From: a virus
Virus record (IMG/VR): IMGVR_UViG_3300013117_000046
Location: 1-42,401 of that record
Length of the DNA: 42,401 bases
Direction: 5' to 3' (one strand)
A program made the translations under genes and the position numbers. Every line of letters begins with the position of its first letter. Positions within the stretch are counted from its first letter, which is position 1. The notes beneath the pieces were generated by a model. The model had not been told where the DNA came from. It did not search any database and saw only the letters and a program-made list of their open reading frames with translations. Positions 18,969-27,830 of this stretch are shown here, piece after piece.

Positions 18969-21844
18969 GAACGATAATAGTAGCACTATATCCCTACAAA
19001 GGTCAAGGTCTTGACTCTTGGATAGATCACGGAGCAGGTATGACCTACATTGCAGCTAAGAATGATGACTGTGATGTGGAATTCCTAGATATGAAGTCTT
19101 TGGCTAACGATGCTGAGTTGAAGGAAAAACTTAAGGGTTATGACTTGATAGCTTTCGGACTGAAGAGTTCTTACTATGCCATAGGTATGAAGGTGGTGAA
19201 GTTTGCCAAAGAACAAGGTTCCAAGGTCTTAGTTGGTGGCTATCATGCTACTGCAGCACCTGGCGAACTCCTCTCCAACTCTGACATAGACTACGTCTTC
19301 CACGGGGAAAGTGAACTAACTTTCCCAGAATTTCTCAAAGATCCTTCAAAATTTAAACGATCTATCATAGGCAAAAAGCCACCTAACCTTGACCTTCTTC
19401 CCTTCGTCGACAGAGACATCTACCGTGAGCCACTAGAAAATTGCCTAAACTGGTGGCATGGTGGAAAACTGTCAAAGATGACTACTGTAATGGCAGCTCG
19501 TGGATGTCCTTACAAATGTGCCTTCTGCCAGCCCCTAGAAGACAACCACTTTGGCAAAAAGCTCCGACGTAGAAGTGTTGATAGCATAATAGCTGAACTC
19601 AGACGACTTAAAGAACTCTACCATCCAGACTGTCTAATGATCCATGATGACACTTTCCTCATTCAGCCTAAATGGATAGAGGAGTTCATCGAAAAGTATC
19701 CTGAAATCGGACTTCCATTCTGGGCTGCAGCTCGTGCGGACGGAATCTGTGAGCATCCAGGTTTGGTCAAGAAACTAGTCGATGTGGGTTGGGAACTCAT
19801 TTCCGTAGGCTACGAATCCGGCAGTCAACGAATCCTCGACATTCTAAAGAAAGGTACCACAGTAGAACAAAACTACGAATCTACCAAGATAATCAGATCT
19901 ACCAGAGCCAAAATCTACGCCAACTACATAACTGGATTACCTTGGGAAACTAAATGGGACATCCAGGAAACTGCAAAAATGGCTGACATTATAGCAGCAG
20001 AAATGCCTTCATGGGCCTATTTTACTCCCTATCCGGGCTGTGAACTTGGCGAGGAACTCATCAAAAGAGGTTGGTCATTACTGAACAGAGAAACCTATGA
20101 CCGCTGTCCTTCCGGAGAAAAAGTCAAACATGTTGACTATGACTACATAAAGAAAGTCCGAGGAGGCTTCCGTGAGGAGACTTATCCAGAATTCTGCGAC
20201 ATCATTATTCCCTCTTACAACAACGAACACTATACGATAGGATGTTTAGAGTCTATCAAGAAGAACACTAAACCTGGAACCTATCGGGTTATCTGGGTAG
20301 ATAACGGCTCAGAATTCCCTAAAAAGGTCGACAAAGTAATCTCCGACATGGATCATGTTAGTATTAAACTTCCCACAAATGAAGGCTTTGTAGGAGCTAC
20401 GAATAGAGGCTTCGAAATCTCCAACGCTCCTAATGTTTGTCTCCTGAACAACGACACTGAGGTTCCAAACAGGTGGTTAGAGAAACTAATCACTGTTTTA
20501 CAAGGTTCTGAAGACATGGGAATTGTAGGTCCTTTAACTGGCTACGGAGAAGGCCTGAAGATGGACTCCCATCACAGTCTATCTCTTCACTCAACTCTGC
20601 TTCCGACTGCAGCTACTACCTGGGACCTAGATAAGATTAATTCTAAACTTGAGCTGGGATTCAGTGGCAGAACATACTCGATGTCATTTGTAGGATTCTT
20701 CTGTGGCGTTATCAAAAGGGAAGTGATTGACAAGGTGGGTTATCTGGACACTAACTACAAAATGGGTATGTGGGATGATGTAGATTACAATAGAGCCGCT
20801 CAAGAAGCTGGATACAGGACTGAATTGGTTATAGATACCTGCATCCTACATCATGGGAGGGCTACATTTAAGGAGATTGAGAAGAAAGAAAACTTCAATG
20901 TAAACAAGTTACTAGCACTGAACAAAGGTTACCTTGACACAAAATGGAGAAAAATCTACGCTGACAGAGGACTGCAGCCTGTCGTGGACTTCGACAAAAC
21001 CTTCGTAATCTCTCGAGCAATCTATACTCGTATGGGAGAGAAATCAGCTATAGGTGTATTGACTGAGGACCGACTATCCCTAATGCAAAGATATTTCATA
21101 GATAGCTTAGGCAATCAAACAGATTCAGACTTCACTGTCTACCTTATTGTAGGTAAGTACGAAAATGATGTGACAAAGAGAATTGAAGACTTGAATTGGG
21201 ACAAGGTCAATGTGCAGTTCATCTACACTGATGGTGATTTGTCAGAATGGAGAAATACTGTACTAAGAACAGAGAATTGGGGAAGAGAACAAGACGAAGG
21301 TTCTCCAGAATCTATCGTACGTAAGTACGGCCATCCCCAAGCTAACATCATGGCCAGACTAGACACAGATGATTGGGTAGCTCCTGGATGGATAGCTCAC
21401 ATGAAACATATGGCAGTGACTAAGCCAGAATCTCACTTCCTCATTAATTATCAAGTCACTGGCCAAGGTTTAGACGGTCGTCTATATCAATTTTCTATGT
21501 CTCACAATCATGGCAGGACAAGCCCATTCATAGCCTTGGTACAAAAGAAACCACCTCGAATTAGTCCCTATATGGACGCCCACCTGAAGATGGGTACTAA
21601 GTTTTCGACAGTTTACACCGTACCTCCTTTGTACACCTTCATGGTTGTTCATGAAGGTAATAGAAGTAACAGGTTCTATCCTTTAGACATATACTTTGAA
21701 GATGTGGAACTTGATAAGGTAGTTAAAGAGTTGAAAGTCCCTAAGAGGAAAAAGTCTAAGCGTAGGGTAGTAGCATCTACTACCAAAGGATCAGATTGGC
21801 GAGCTAGGATTGCCCAAGGTGAGGCAAGAAATGAGACCGTTTAA
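18965..21844 (+). CDS. Radical SAM + glycosyltransferase + rhamnosyltransferase-like three-module fusion
   Basis: 959 residues from a TTG start (GAGG seven bases upstream) that overlaps the sulfotransferase stop. Residues about 1-130 look like the Rossmann-type B12-binding domain seen before radical SAM cores, with GGYHATAAP, but without the DxHxxG cobalamin motif. ARGCPYKCAFC gives the 4Fe-4S cysteines 181, 185 and 188, and the barrel runs to about 370. A family 2 glycosyltransferase follows from about 410 (CDIIIPSYNN, IWVDNGS, LLNNDTEVP). From about 680 a third module (AIYTRMGEKSA...TEDRLSLMQRYFIDSL, IMARLDTDDW near 795) resembles putative rhamnosyltransferases. I know no characterised protein with this order. 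It may modify and transfer sugars on a surface glycan. Two palindrome copies lie in it. Confidence 0.88.
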   Translation: MRTIIVALYPYKGQGLDSWIDHGAGMTYIAAKNDDCDVEFLDMKSLANDAELKEKLKGYDLIAFGLKSSYYAIGMKVVKFAKEQGSKVLVGGYHATAAPGELLSNSDIDYVFHGESELTFPEFLKDPSKFKRSIIGKKPPNLDLLPFVDRDIYREPLENCLNWWHGGKLSKMTTVMAARGCPYKCAFCQPLEDNHFGKKLRRRSVDSIIAELRRLKELYHPDCLMIHDDTFLIQPKWIEEFIEKYPEIGLPFWAAARADGICEHPGLVKKLVDVGWELISVGYESGSQRILDILKKGTTVEQNYESTKIIRSTRAKIYANYITGLPWETKWDIQETAKMADIIAAEMPSWAYFTPYPGCELGEELIKRGWSLLNRETYDRCPSGEKVKHVDYDYIKKVRGGFREETYPEFCDIIIPSYNNEHYTIGCLESIKKNTKPGTYRVIWVDNGSEFPKKVDKVISDMDHVSIKLPTNEGFVGATNRGFEISNAPNVCLLNNDTEVPNRWLEKLITVLQGSEDMGIVGPLTGYGEGLKMDSHHSLSLHSTLLPTAATTWDLDKINSKLELGFSGRTYSMSFVGFFCGVIKREVIDKVGYLDTNYKMGMWDDVDYNRAAQEAGYRTELVIDTCILHHGRATFKEIEKKENFNVNKLLALNKGYLDTKWRKIYADRGLQPVVDFDKTFVISRAIYTRMGEKSAIGVLTEDRLSLMQRYFIDSLGNQTDSDFTVYLIVGKYENDVTKRIEDLNWDKVNVQFIYTDGDLSEWRNTVLRTENWGREQDEGSPESIVRKYGHPQANIMARLDTDDWVAPGWIAHMKHMAVTKPESHFLINYQVTGQGLDGRLYQFSMSHNHGRTSPFIALVQKKPPRISPYMDAHLKMGTKFSTVYTVPPLYTFMVVHEGNRSNRFYPLDIYFEDVELDKVVKELKVPKRKKSKRRVVASTTKGSDWRARIAQGEARNETV
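19339..19363. repeat. 25-bp palindrome, copy 15 (inside the radical SAM gene)
   Basis: Left arm AGATCCTTCAA, right arm TTAAACGATCT, so both ends are the A half-site. It is coding (DPSKFKRS) and has more arm differences than other copies, so chance similarity cannot be excluded. Confidence 0.55.
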
Positions 21845-21858
21845 TTATTATATGAACT
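21834..21858. repeat. 25-bp palindrome, copy 14 (degenerate)
   Basis: AGACCGTTTAA at the left and ATATGAACT at the right. The stop codon TAA of the fusion gene lies inside it and the ribosome site of the next gene follows, the usual position for this element. Confidence 0.65.
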
Positions 21859-21871
21859 ATTGGAGGAAGAG

Positions 21872-22216
21872 ATGATAAGATTAACAACCACTTTATCAGG
21901 AATAGCAGAAAGTACATTGACTATAGACTGCGACGATGTGGTCCGGAACTTTACAAATTTAGAGCTGAACAGTTCCAGAGGCAATCGTCCTATTCAATGT
22001 CTAATAACTGTCGAGGGGAATGCCATAAGATTCGGTATTGGATCTAATCCTACTCAGGGAGCAGATGGCTCTGGGGCTGCTGGACATGTTCTCTACGCAG
22101 GTCAAAGTATCTTACTAGACAACTCTGTCAGTATCAGCAACTTCAGGTTCTTAAACCATACAAATCTACAAAACGCTTTCATCCAGGTCACTATGTTCTA
22201 TGCACCTGGACAATAG
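21872..22216 (+). CDS. Small beta-rich, probably structural protein
   Basis: 114 residues, Ser/Thr/Asn-rich and strand-like throughout (TLTIDCDDVVRNFTNLELNSS, QCLITVEGNAIRFGIG, GHVLYAGQSILLDN, AFIQVTMFYAPG). This jelly-roll-like pattern is common in small virion decoration or fibre-linked proteins. ATG 21872 has GGAGG five bases upstream; the frame is open to TTG 21860. It directly precedes the tail fibre gene. Confidence 0.7.
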   Translation: MIRLTTTLSGIAESTLTIDCDDVVRNFTNLELNSSRGNRPIQCLITVEGNAIRFGIGSNPTQGADGSGAAGHVLYAGQSILLDNSVSISNFRFLNHTNLQNAFIQVTMFYAPGQ

Positions 22217-22225
22217 GAGGGAGTT

Positions 22226-23344
22226 ATGAAAGAATTTCTATCTGCTTTATTGATTGTACTTGTAGCCATTCTCATAATGGCTCCGAATCCAATAGGCCCT
22301 GTGCCTCCAGACAACACTCCGTACAATGCAGGTACTTGGAACGGCAATCAGAGGGCTGCCACGAAGAATGCTATAAGGGATCAACTGGAAGCCATGGCTG
22401 CAGTTGCAGCTCCGACGAATGCTTCCTATATTACTCAGATAGCTGAAGCAAATCTCACGAATGAACAGGCTATGGGTGCTCTAGGGACTGGAGCTGTCTG
22501 GAATACTACAACTACTGGCGTTCAGAGTATTTCGGCTGCCCTAACATCAATAGGCAATCTAACTGAGACTAATGGTGGGCTATTGTACGGTACTGCTGAT
22601 AACACCTATGCTTGGCTTGCAGCAGGTGCAACAACTGAAATACTCGTTGGTGGAGGTGCTGCTGCTCCTGTTTGGACTACTGCAACTGGCTCAGGCGCCC
22701 CTGTTAGAGCAACTGATCCGACTTTTGCTAACAAAGTTATGATAAATACTGCTACGACTACTTATCAGCTAAATGTTGGAGGTCATATATATCCAGTCGA
22801 TAGCCATGTTCTATTTACTACCGGCAGGGGAGTGCTCGATGCTAGTTCTGCTACGTATGGTCTCAAACCAAGGAATGGGTCTAATGAAGTAGAGATTTTA
22901 ACTAACAATACTTCAGCTGTAACTGTCGATAATGCCCAAGTAATGACTATCACATCTTTCGCTGGTTCAGGTGATGTAACTACAAACGCTGCGAAGGAAA
23001 TGATAGATACTTCCGACAGGCGTTTGAAGAAACACTTGGGTTATCTTGAAGATGGTGCTTTAGACAAAGTGATGAAGTTTAGACCTGTTTACTTTGCCTA
23101 TCTTTCTGATTTGGCAAAAGTAGGTAAGAAGAGTGGCAAGAAGAGAATTACAAAGAGGCAGGCCAGAACCCTCGGATTCTACGCTCAGGACGTCCGACCT
23201 ATTCAGCCGGAAGCTGCCCCTTACAATAAAAAGGAAGACAAGTGGGGCTTTAATAGCCGTGCCATGCTTGCGGTCATGGCTAAAGCAATTCAGGAACTTA
23301 ACGCTAAAGTTGCTGAACTTGAGAAGGACAGGAGGGGGAGATGA
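22226..23344 (+). CDS. Tail fibre with C-terminal S74 self-cleaving chaperone and N-terminal signal-like segment
   Basis: 372 residues. Near 265 SDRRLKKHLG matches the conserved start of the peptidase S74/intramolecular chaperone domain (Ser-Lys dyad), followed by LGFYAQDVRPIQPEA and a final helix (VMAKAIQELNAKVAELEKD), as in other fibres and endosialidases. This domain trimerises the fibre and then cuts itself off. The middle is Ala/Gly/Thr-rich with fibre-like repeats (GNLTETNGGLLYG). Unusually, the first 25 residues (KEFLSALLIVLVAILIMAPNP) look like a Sec signal or membrane anchor. The stop overlaps the next gene (ATGA). Confidence 0.85.
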   Translation: MKEFLSALLIVLVAILIMAPNPIGPVPPDNTPYNAGTWNGNQRAATKNAIRDQLEAMAAVAAPTNASYITQIAEANLTNEQAMGALGTGAVWNTTTTGVQSISAALTSIGNLTETNGGLLYGTADNTYAWLAAGATTEILVGGGAAAPVWTTATGSGAPVRATDPTFANKVMINTATTTYQLNVGGHIYPVDSHVLFTTGRGVLDASSATYGLKPRNGSNEVEILTNNTSAVTVDNAQVMTITSFAGSGDVTTNAAKEMIDTSDRRLKKHLGYLEDGALDKVMKFRPVYFAYLSDLAKVGKKSGKKRITKRQARTLGFYAQDVRPIQPEAAPYNKKEDKWGFNSRAMLAVMAKAIQELNAKVAELEKDRRGR

Positions 23345-26082
23345 AAAAGATTATCTTAGCTGCTTTACTGACTGTTTTAGTAACGGCTGTGGTGGCTCTT
23401 GCAGACTTCTTTCCAGATGTAATTGTAACCAGTCCAAACGGTATCTGGACTGATACAAGGGCTTACTCATCTATTGATGCTGCACTTACAGCTATCGGAA
23501 CTAATGTCAGAGATGTGTACATTGTGAGGGAGGAGGCAACTACTAATCTCACTATCCTTAGCAATGTCAATCTGAACTTCATTTCCAGAGGTTCCATAGC
23601 TAATACAGGTCAACTTACTATACAGACTAAGAATATCAACGCACACAATCGTCAGATATTCACTGGAGTTGGCAATATAGATTTTGCAGCTGGAACCATT
23701 CTCAAGACTAGATACTTCTCCAACGTTGAAACAGCCTTTGCTCTAACTGCAAATGACACAGTGACTCTCATAGTATCCCAACCACAGAATATCACAGCAA
23801 ACTATTCGCCTGGTAACAATGTAACTCTTAAATGGAATTCTCCAGGTAACATACTAACAGTCAACGCTGGAATTACTGTTGGTAACTTAAAGAAAATAGA
23901 AGCTGGAAATTACCAGATCTTTGCAGGTTCTGGCGATCTCGATTTCCTTGATGGGGCTGTTCTTAGCCTTAGTTGGTTCAATAGACTACGTACTATAGTC
24001 ACTTGGGCTGGTACTGATGAGGTAAATTTAGTAGTTACAGAGTCAGCAGCTGTCACTTTTGACAATACTATTCCTGCTACTATGTCTTTATTTATCTATA
24101 AAGGGTCTATCCTCACTGTATCTGCAGGCAGAACTCTCACTATCAATGGTGCTTACTCGGCCGGACTTTATCAAACTTTTAATGGTTCAGGTGATGTAGA
24201 GTTCGGCTTGGAGTCTGTTTTATCTATATACCCTGTCTGGTGGGGATTCAGTACATCTACTTCAGATGTAGTTAATGCTGCAGCTATTATGTCTGCTATA
24301 GATTCCCTTCCCACTGATAGGGGAGGTGACATACAGATGCACGGTGGAACTTTTTCTGTTGATGCAGATGTTATTGATATATCTACTCTTGAAAATGTTA
24401 CACTGCGAGGGGTAGGCTCAGCTAGAGGCTATGGCCCTAATGATGCAGCTACTAGACTAAATTTCACAGCTGGAACTGTTGGCATAAATGCCTATACTGC
24501 AGCAGTTCCTAATACCTGTAGTTATAATATACTCAAAGATTTTTCTTTGGCAGGTCAGGGAGTTTTAGCTAATGGTATTAAAGTATCTGGTACAGCTAAT
24601 GCTATTAGGGATGTCACTGTTACTGGCTGCACTGAAGCCGGCTTTTGGGTGATCCAGGCTAACAATATGCTTGTTCTTGAGGGTATTACTGCCTATAATA
24701 ATAATGGCGGTACTGGTTATGGGCTATTCTTACAGCGTGTCACAGTATCAAATACTCCTGTTAGTATCCTTGATAGCACCTTTGAGTCAAATACTGTAGG
24801 TATTCGTATGGAGTCTTTGATGGGAGCCTATCTTAGAAATTTGGTTATCGAAAGCAATTCTGATAGTGGTCTGGAAATATGGAAACCTGACGGTGGGACT
24901 GTAGGTTATCTTCAGCTTGACAGCCTTTGGTTTGAAGATAATGGTGATATAGCTACTGAGTCAGCTATAACAATGACGTCTCAGACTTTGAGTACTACGG
25001 ATGCTCCTAGATTTATTACGTTTACCAATTCTCGGATTTCAGCCGGTAGTAACAGATATATGACACTGGACAACTCTGTAGCAATAAAGTTTGAGCATAC
25101 TAACTTCGTAGGTGGGGATGCTACTACTTTTGTCTTTATCGATGCAGATGTTACACCTGCAACAGATAACATCTCTGAAAATGCCCATACTTTAATTACT
25201 GGAGTTATGGTTCAGTTAACTACAACTGGGACCTTACCTGCCGGACTGGCTCTATTAACTGACTACTATGTTATTAGAATTGATGATAATAATTTTAAGT
25301 TGGCATCCTCAGCGGCAAATGCTGCTGCTGGTATTCCTGTGGACATTACAGCCGCTGCTGGAGGCGGGAATCATACACTTTTAACTGTACCTTTTGTAAT
25401 AGATAATACTTGGGGAATAGGAACTGCCTTCATTGATTGTGATGTGATTACTGGAACAACTGTCATAGGTGGTCGTGGAACTATGATCAGGAGAATGCTG
25501 CAGACTACAGATGGTGGGTGGGAGTATTATCAGACTCATATACGTGTACAAGGTAACAGCAATGATGGTACGACTGACAGTCTGTCAACATTTAGCAGAA
25601 GTGGAGCAGAGCGAATTTCTTTAACTACAGCAGGTGAGGTATTCTTAGGCGACACTACTGACATGGGTGCTCTTACTCATGGATCAAATGCGATCTTGAT
25701 GCATAATGGCTCTATTCCAATAAACTTTACAAACGCAGCTGGACTTTATGCAAAGGATATTGCTGCATCTGGTGAGTTATTCGGAGTTGGTGAAGATGGT
25801 ATTGAGACGCAGCTAACTTCTCACGCCAAGGATGCACCTGAGTGGATGTATGATCCAGATATTGACAAAATGGCTCCAAGGATTGTTAGGGAAGCAGATC
25901 ACGCTAAAGGTATAGTCAGATTCACCAACTACACTCGGGAGGCTAGACTTCTTGAATTGTTGATGAGTGGTAAGACTCTTCCTTCAAATTCCTTAAAAAG
26001 AACAGTTCTCTCTGAAGAATCTTTTGAAGAATATAACTCCAGAATGGGCCTATCTGGAGACGAGGCAATGAAGATTCACTAA
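23341..26082 (+). CDS. Beta-helix tail spike or depolymerase with Sec-type signal peptide
   Basis: 913 residues. The N-terminus has a basic start, a hydrophobic core and an ALA-D end at about 20-22, a classical signal peptide. The body has many short strands with repeated SGDVEF/GNIDF turns (about 100-300), then a pectate-lyase-like right-handed beta helix (about 310-560: GGDIQMHGGTFSVDADVIDIS, NGIKVSGTANAIRDVTVTGC, GLFLQRVTVSNTPVSIL). A domain with TGTLPAGLALLTDYYVIR near 630 follows. Such spikes bind or cut host surface polysaccharide. No catalytic residues can be assigned. The signal peptide is odd for a virion protein. Confidence 0.82.
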   Translation: MKKIILAALLTVLVTAVVALADFFPDVIVTSPNGIWTDTRAYSSIDAALTAIGTNVRDVYIVREEATTNLTILSNVNLNFISRGSIANTGQLTIQTKNINAHNRQIFTGVGNIDFAAGTILKTRYFSNVETAFALTANDTVTLIVSQPQNITANYSPGNNVTLKWNSPGNILTVNAGITVGNLKKIEAGNYQIFAGSGDLDFLDGAVLSLSWFNRLRTIVTWAGTDEVNLVVTESAAVTFDNTIPATMSLFIYKGSILTVSAGRTLTINGAYSAGLYQTFNGSGDVEFGLESVLSIYPVWWGFSTSTSDVVNAAAIMSAIDSLPTDRGGDIQMHGGTFSVDADVIDISTLENVTLRGVGSARGYGPNDAATRLNFTAGTVGINAYTAAVPNTCSYNILKDFSLAGQGVLANGIKVSGTANAIRDVTVTGCTEAGFWVIQANNMLVLEGITAYNNNGGTGYGLFLQRVTVSNTPVSILDSTFESNTVGIRMESLMGAYLRNLVIESNSDSGLEIWKPDGGTVGYLQLDSLWFEDNGDIATESAITMTSQTLSTTDAPRFITFTNSRISAGSNRYMTLDNSVAIKFEHTNFVGGDATTFVFIDADVTPATDNISENAHTLITGVMVQLTTTGTLPAGLALLTDYYVIRIDDNNFKLASSAANAAAGIPVDITAAAGGGNHTLLTVPFVIDNTWGIGTAFIDCDVITGTTVIGGRGTMIRRMLQTTDGGWEYYQTHIRVQGNSNDGTTDSLSTFSRSGAERISLTTAGEVFLGDTTDMGALTHGSNAILMHNGSIPINFTNAAGLYAKDIAASGELFGVGEDGIETQLTSHAKDAPEWMYDPDIDKMAPRIVREADHAKGIVRFTNYTREARLLELLMSGKTLPSNSLKRTVLSEESFEEYNSRMGLSGDEAMKIH

Positions 26083-26084
26083 AT

Positions 26085-27626
26085 ATGGACAAAGAACTTG
26101 AACAAATACTAACTCAATGTAGCATTTCAACAAGAGCTACTGCGAAGACTTTCTTCCCTGAGAGGTTTAACTTACCTTTTGCTGAATCAGTTCATGGACC
26201 TATCTTTGATCTCATAGATGGACCTTCGCAAAAGGTAGCTATTGCAGCACCTCGTGGATGGGGAAAGACAAGTCTTGTGGCTCTTGCATTAATGGCCAGG
26301 TGGATTCTATTCCGTCATACAGGGTTCATCTGTTACATTAATAAGAGTCATGATGCTGCATCGTTACAGACTGAGAACCTACGCCGTGAGCTAGTTACCA
26401 ATAGAGAGATCAGAGCTTTTTTTGGAGACTTTAAACAACGAGATGTTAAGAATTCTGAATTCGATGAAGTATTTAGCAAAAAAGCCTGGGTCGCTTACGA
26501 TACCCTTGTATGGCCCCGAGGAGCTGGACAACAGGTTCGTGGAGTGCTATTCAAGAACGATCGACCTGGGCTCATTGTAATAGATGACTTAGAAGACCCT
26601 GATAAAATAGAAAATGATGATATTCGTAAGGGATGGTTTGAGTGGCTTTATGCAGATGTAATTAAAGCTATTCCACGAATAGGTAAGCAAGTTGAGACTT
26701 GGAAGATAGTGTATATTGACACCTTAAAACATGAAGACTCAGTACTTCAAAAACTTCTTGACTCATCTGAGTGGGACTCAGTTCGTCTCGAAGCTTGTGA
26801 TGATAACTTTGAATCAACAGCTCCTCATTTTATGTCTAATAAAGATATTCAGAAGGAATGGCAAGATCATGTAGATGCGGGACAAACTGATGTATTCTTT
26901 CGTGAGTTGCGTAACTTGCCTATTTCGACCAAAGATTCGGCATTTCAACAGAGTTATTTTAGATATTACAATCTACCTCCTGAACGTCCTGCAACTGAGA
27001 ATGATCTTAAAAAACTTGATGTTGAAGTTCAACAAGACAAGAATATTGAAACTGTTGTCATTTTAGATCCTGCAAAAACTGTCAAGATTCACTCTGCTGA
27101 AAGTGCCATCTTAGGAATCGGAGTTGATCTTGCCAGTGCTAAACTTTACTTTAGAGATGCTATTTCAGAAAAAATGTATCCTGATGAAATCTACGATGCC
27201 CTCTTCAGCATGGGTCAGATGTTAGGAGCAAAAGTACTAGGGATTGAAGAAACTTCCCTCAATGAGTTTATCAAGCAGCCTATTAAAAATGAGATGTTTC
27301 GCCGAGGATCGTTTTTTGAACTTGTTTGGTTAAAGCCTAGAGGAGGAGAGAAGAAGGCACTTAGAATAAAAGAACTTGTTCCATACTATAGAGGAGGCTA
27401 CATCTATCACAATGCTTCCTGTGCCGTTATTAAGAAACTAGAACAACAACTTCTAATGTTCCCTCGTTCAAAACTTTGGGACTTAATGGATTGTGCAGCT
27501 TACATAATACAGATGTTGGAACTAGGTGAAAGGTACTTTTCACCGTCAGAAAATCCAGAAGATGTTGAAGCTGAGTATAAAGACCTTGATTATGATAAAC
27601 CTGTTGAGGACTGGAGGTTTGTATGA
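26085..27626 (+). CDS. terL: Terminase large subunit
   Basis: 513 residues. Walker A-like APRGWGKTS at 55-63, Walker B LIVIDDLED at about 164-172, and a C-terminal nuclease with VVILDPAKT (about 325), a GIEE segment and a final DLMDCAAYIIQ (about 466) with acidic residues for metal binding. This is the motor-nuclease that cuts and packages DNA through the portal. It follows the spike gene after two bases, and its stop overlaps the next small gene (ATGA). It is distant from the small subunit, which is unusual. Confidence 0.93.
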   Translation: MDKELEQILTQCSISTRATAKTFFPERFNLPFAESVHGPIFDLIDGPSQKVAIAAPRGWGKTSLVALALMARWILFRHTGFICYINKSHDAASLQTENLRRELVTNREIRAFFGDFKQRDVKNSEFDEVFSKKAWVAYDTLVWPRGAGQQVRGVLFKNDRPGLIVIDDLEDPDKIENDDIRKGWFEWLYADVIKAIPRIGKQVETWKIVYIDTLKHEDSVLQKLLDSSEWDSVRLEACDDNFESTAPHFMSNKDIQKEWQDHVDAGQTDVFFRELRNLPISTKDSAFQQSYFRYYNLPPERPATENDLKKLDVEVQQDKNIETVVILDPAKTVKIHSAESAILGIGVDLASAKLYFRDAISEKMYPDEIYDALFSMGQMLGAKVLGIEETSLNEFIKQPIKNEMFRRGSFFELVWLKPRGGEKKALRIKELVPYYRGGYIYHNASCAVIKKLEQQLLMFPRSKLWDLMDCAAYIIQMLELGERYFSPSENPEDVEAEYKDLDYDKPVEDWRFV

Positions 27627-27802
27627 ATAACCTTACTTGTCAAGAACATTCTGGAATACTTAAAAGTATTACTACATTGGAGGATGATGTGAGTAAACTT
27701 TGGGAAAAGTGGGATGGGATTCAGAAGTTATTAATTGGAACTCTTGCATCAACAGCTTTGAGTTTAATGGGGATTATCTTTCTTTTGCTTAGACTTAAAT
27801 AA
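27623..27802 (+). CDS. Small membrane protein resembling XhlA/holin-associated proteins
   Basis: 59 residues from ATG 27623 (ATGA overlap with the large terminase) to TAA 27800-27802. A helical N-terminal part (GILKSITTLEDDVSKLWEKWDGIQKLLIG) is followed by one transmembrane segment (LASTALSLMGIIFLLL) and a basic end. This layout matches XhlA-type proteins, which help holins. It may be a second lysis-membrane gene or a virion membrane protein. Confidence 0.6.
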   Translation: MNNLTCQEHSGILKSITTLEDDVSKLWEKWDGIQKLLIGTLASTALSLMGIIFLLLRLK

Positions 27803-27805
27803 TTA

Positions 27806-27830
27806 AGATCGTTTAATAATAAAACAAACT
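27806..27830. repeat. 25-bp palindrome, copy 9
   Basis: Left arm AGATCGTTTAA, right arm AAAACAAACT, followed without any gap by ATG 27831. It lies three bases after the stop of the preceding gene. Confidence 0.88.
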
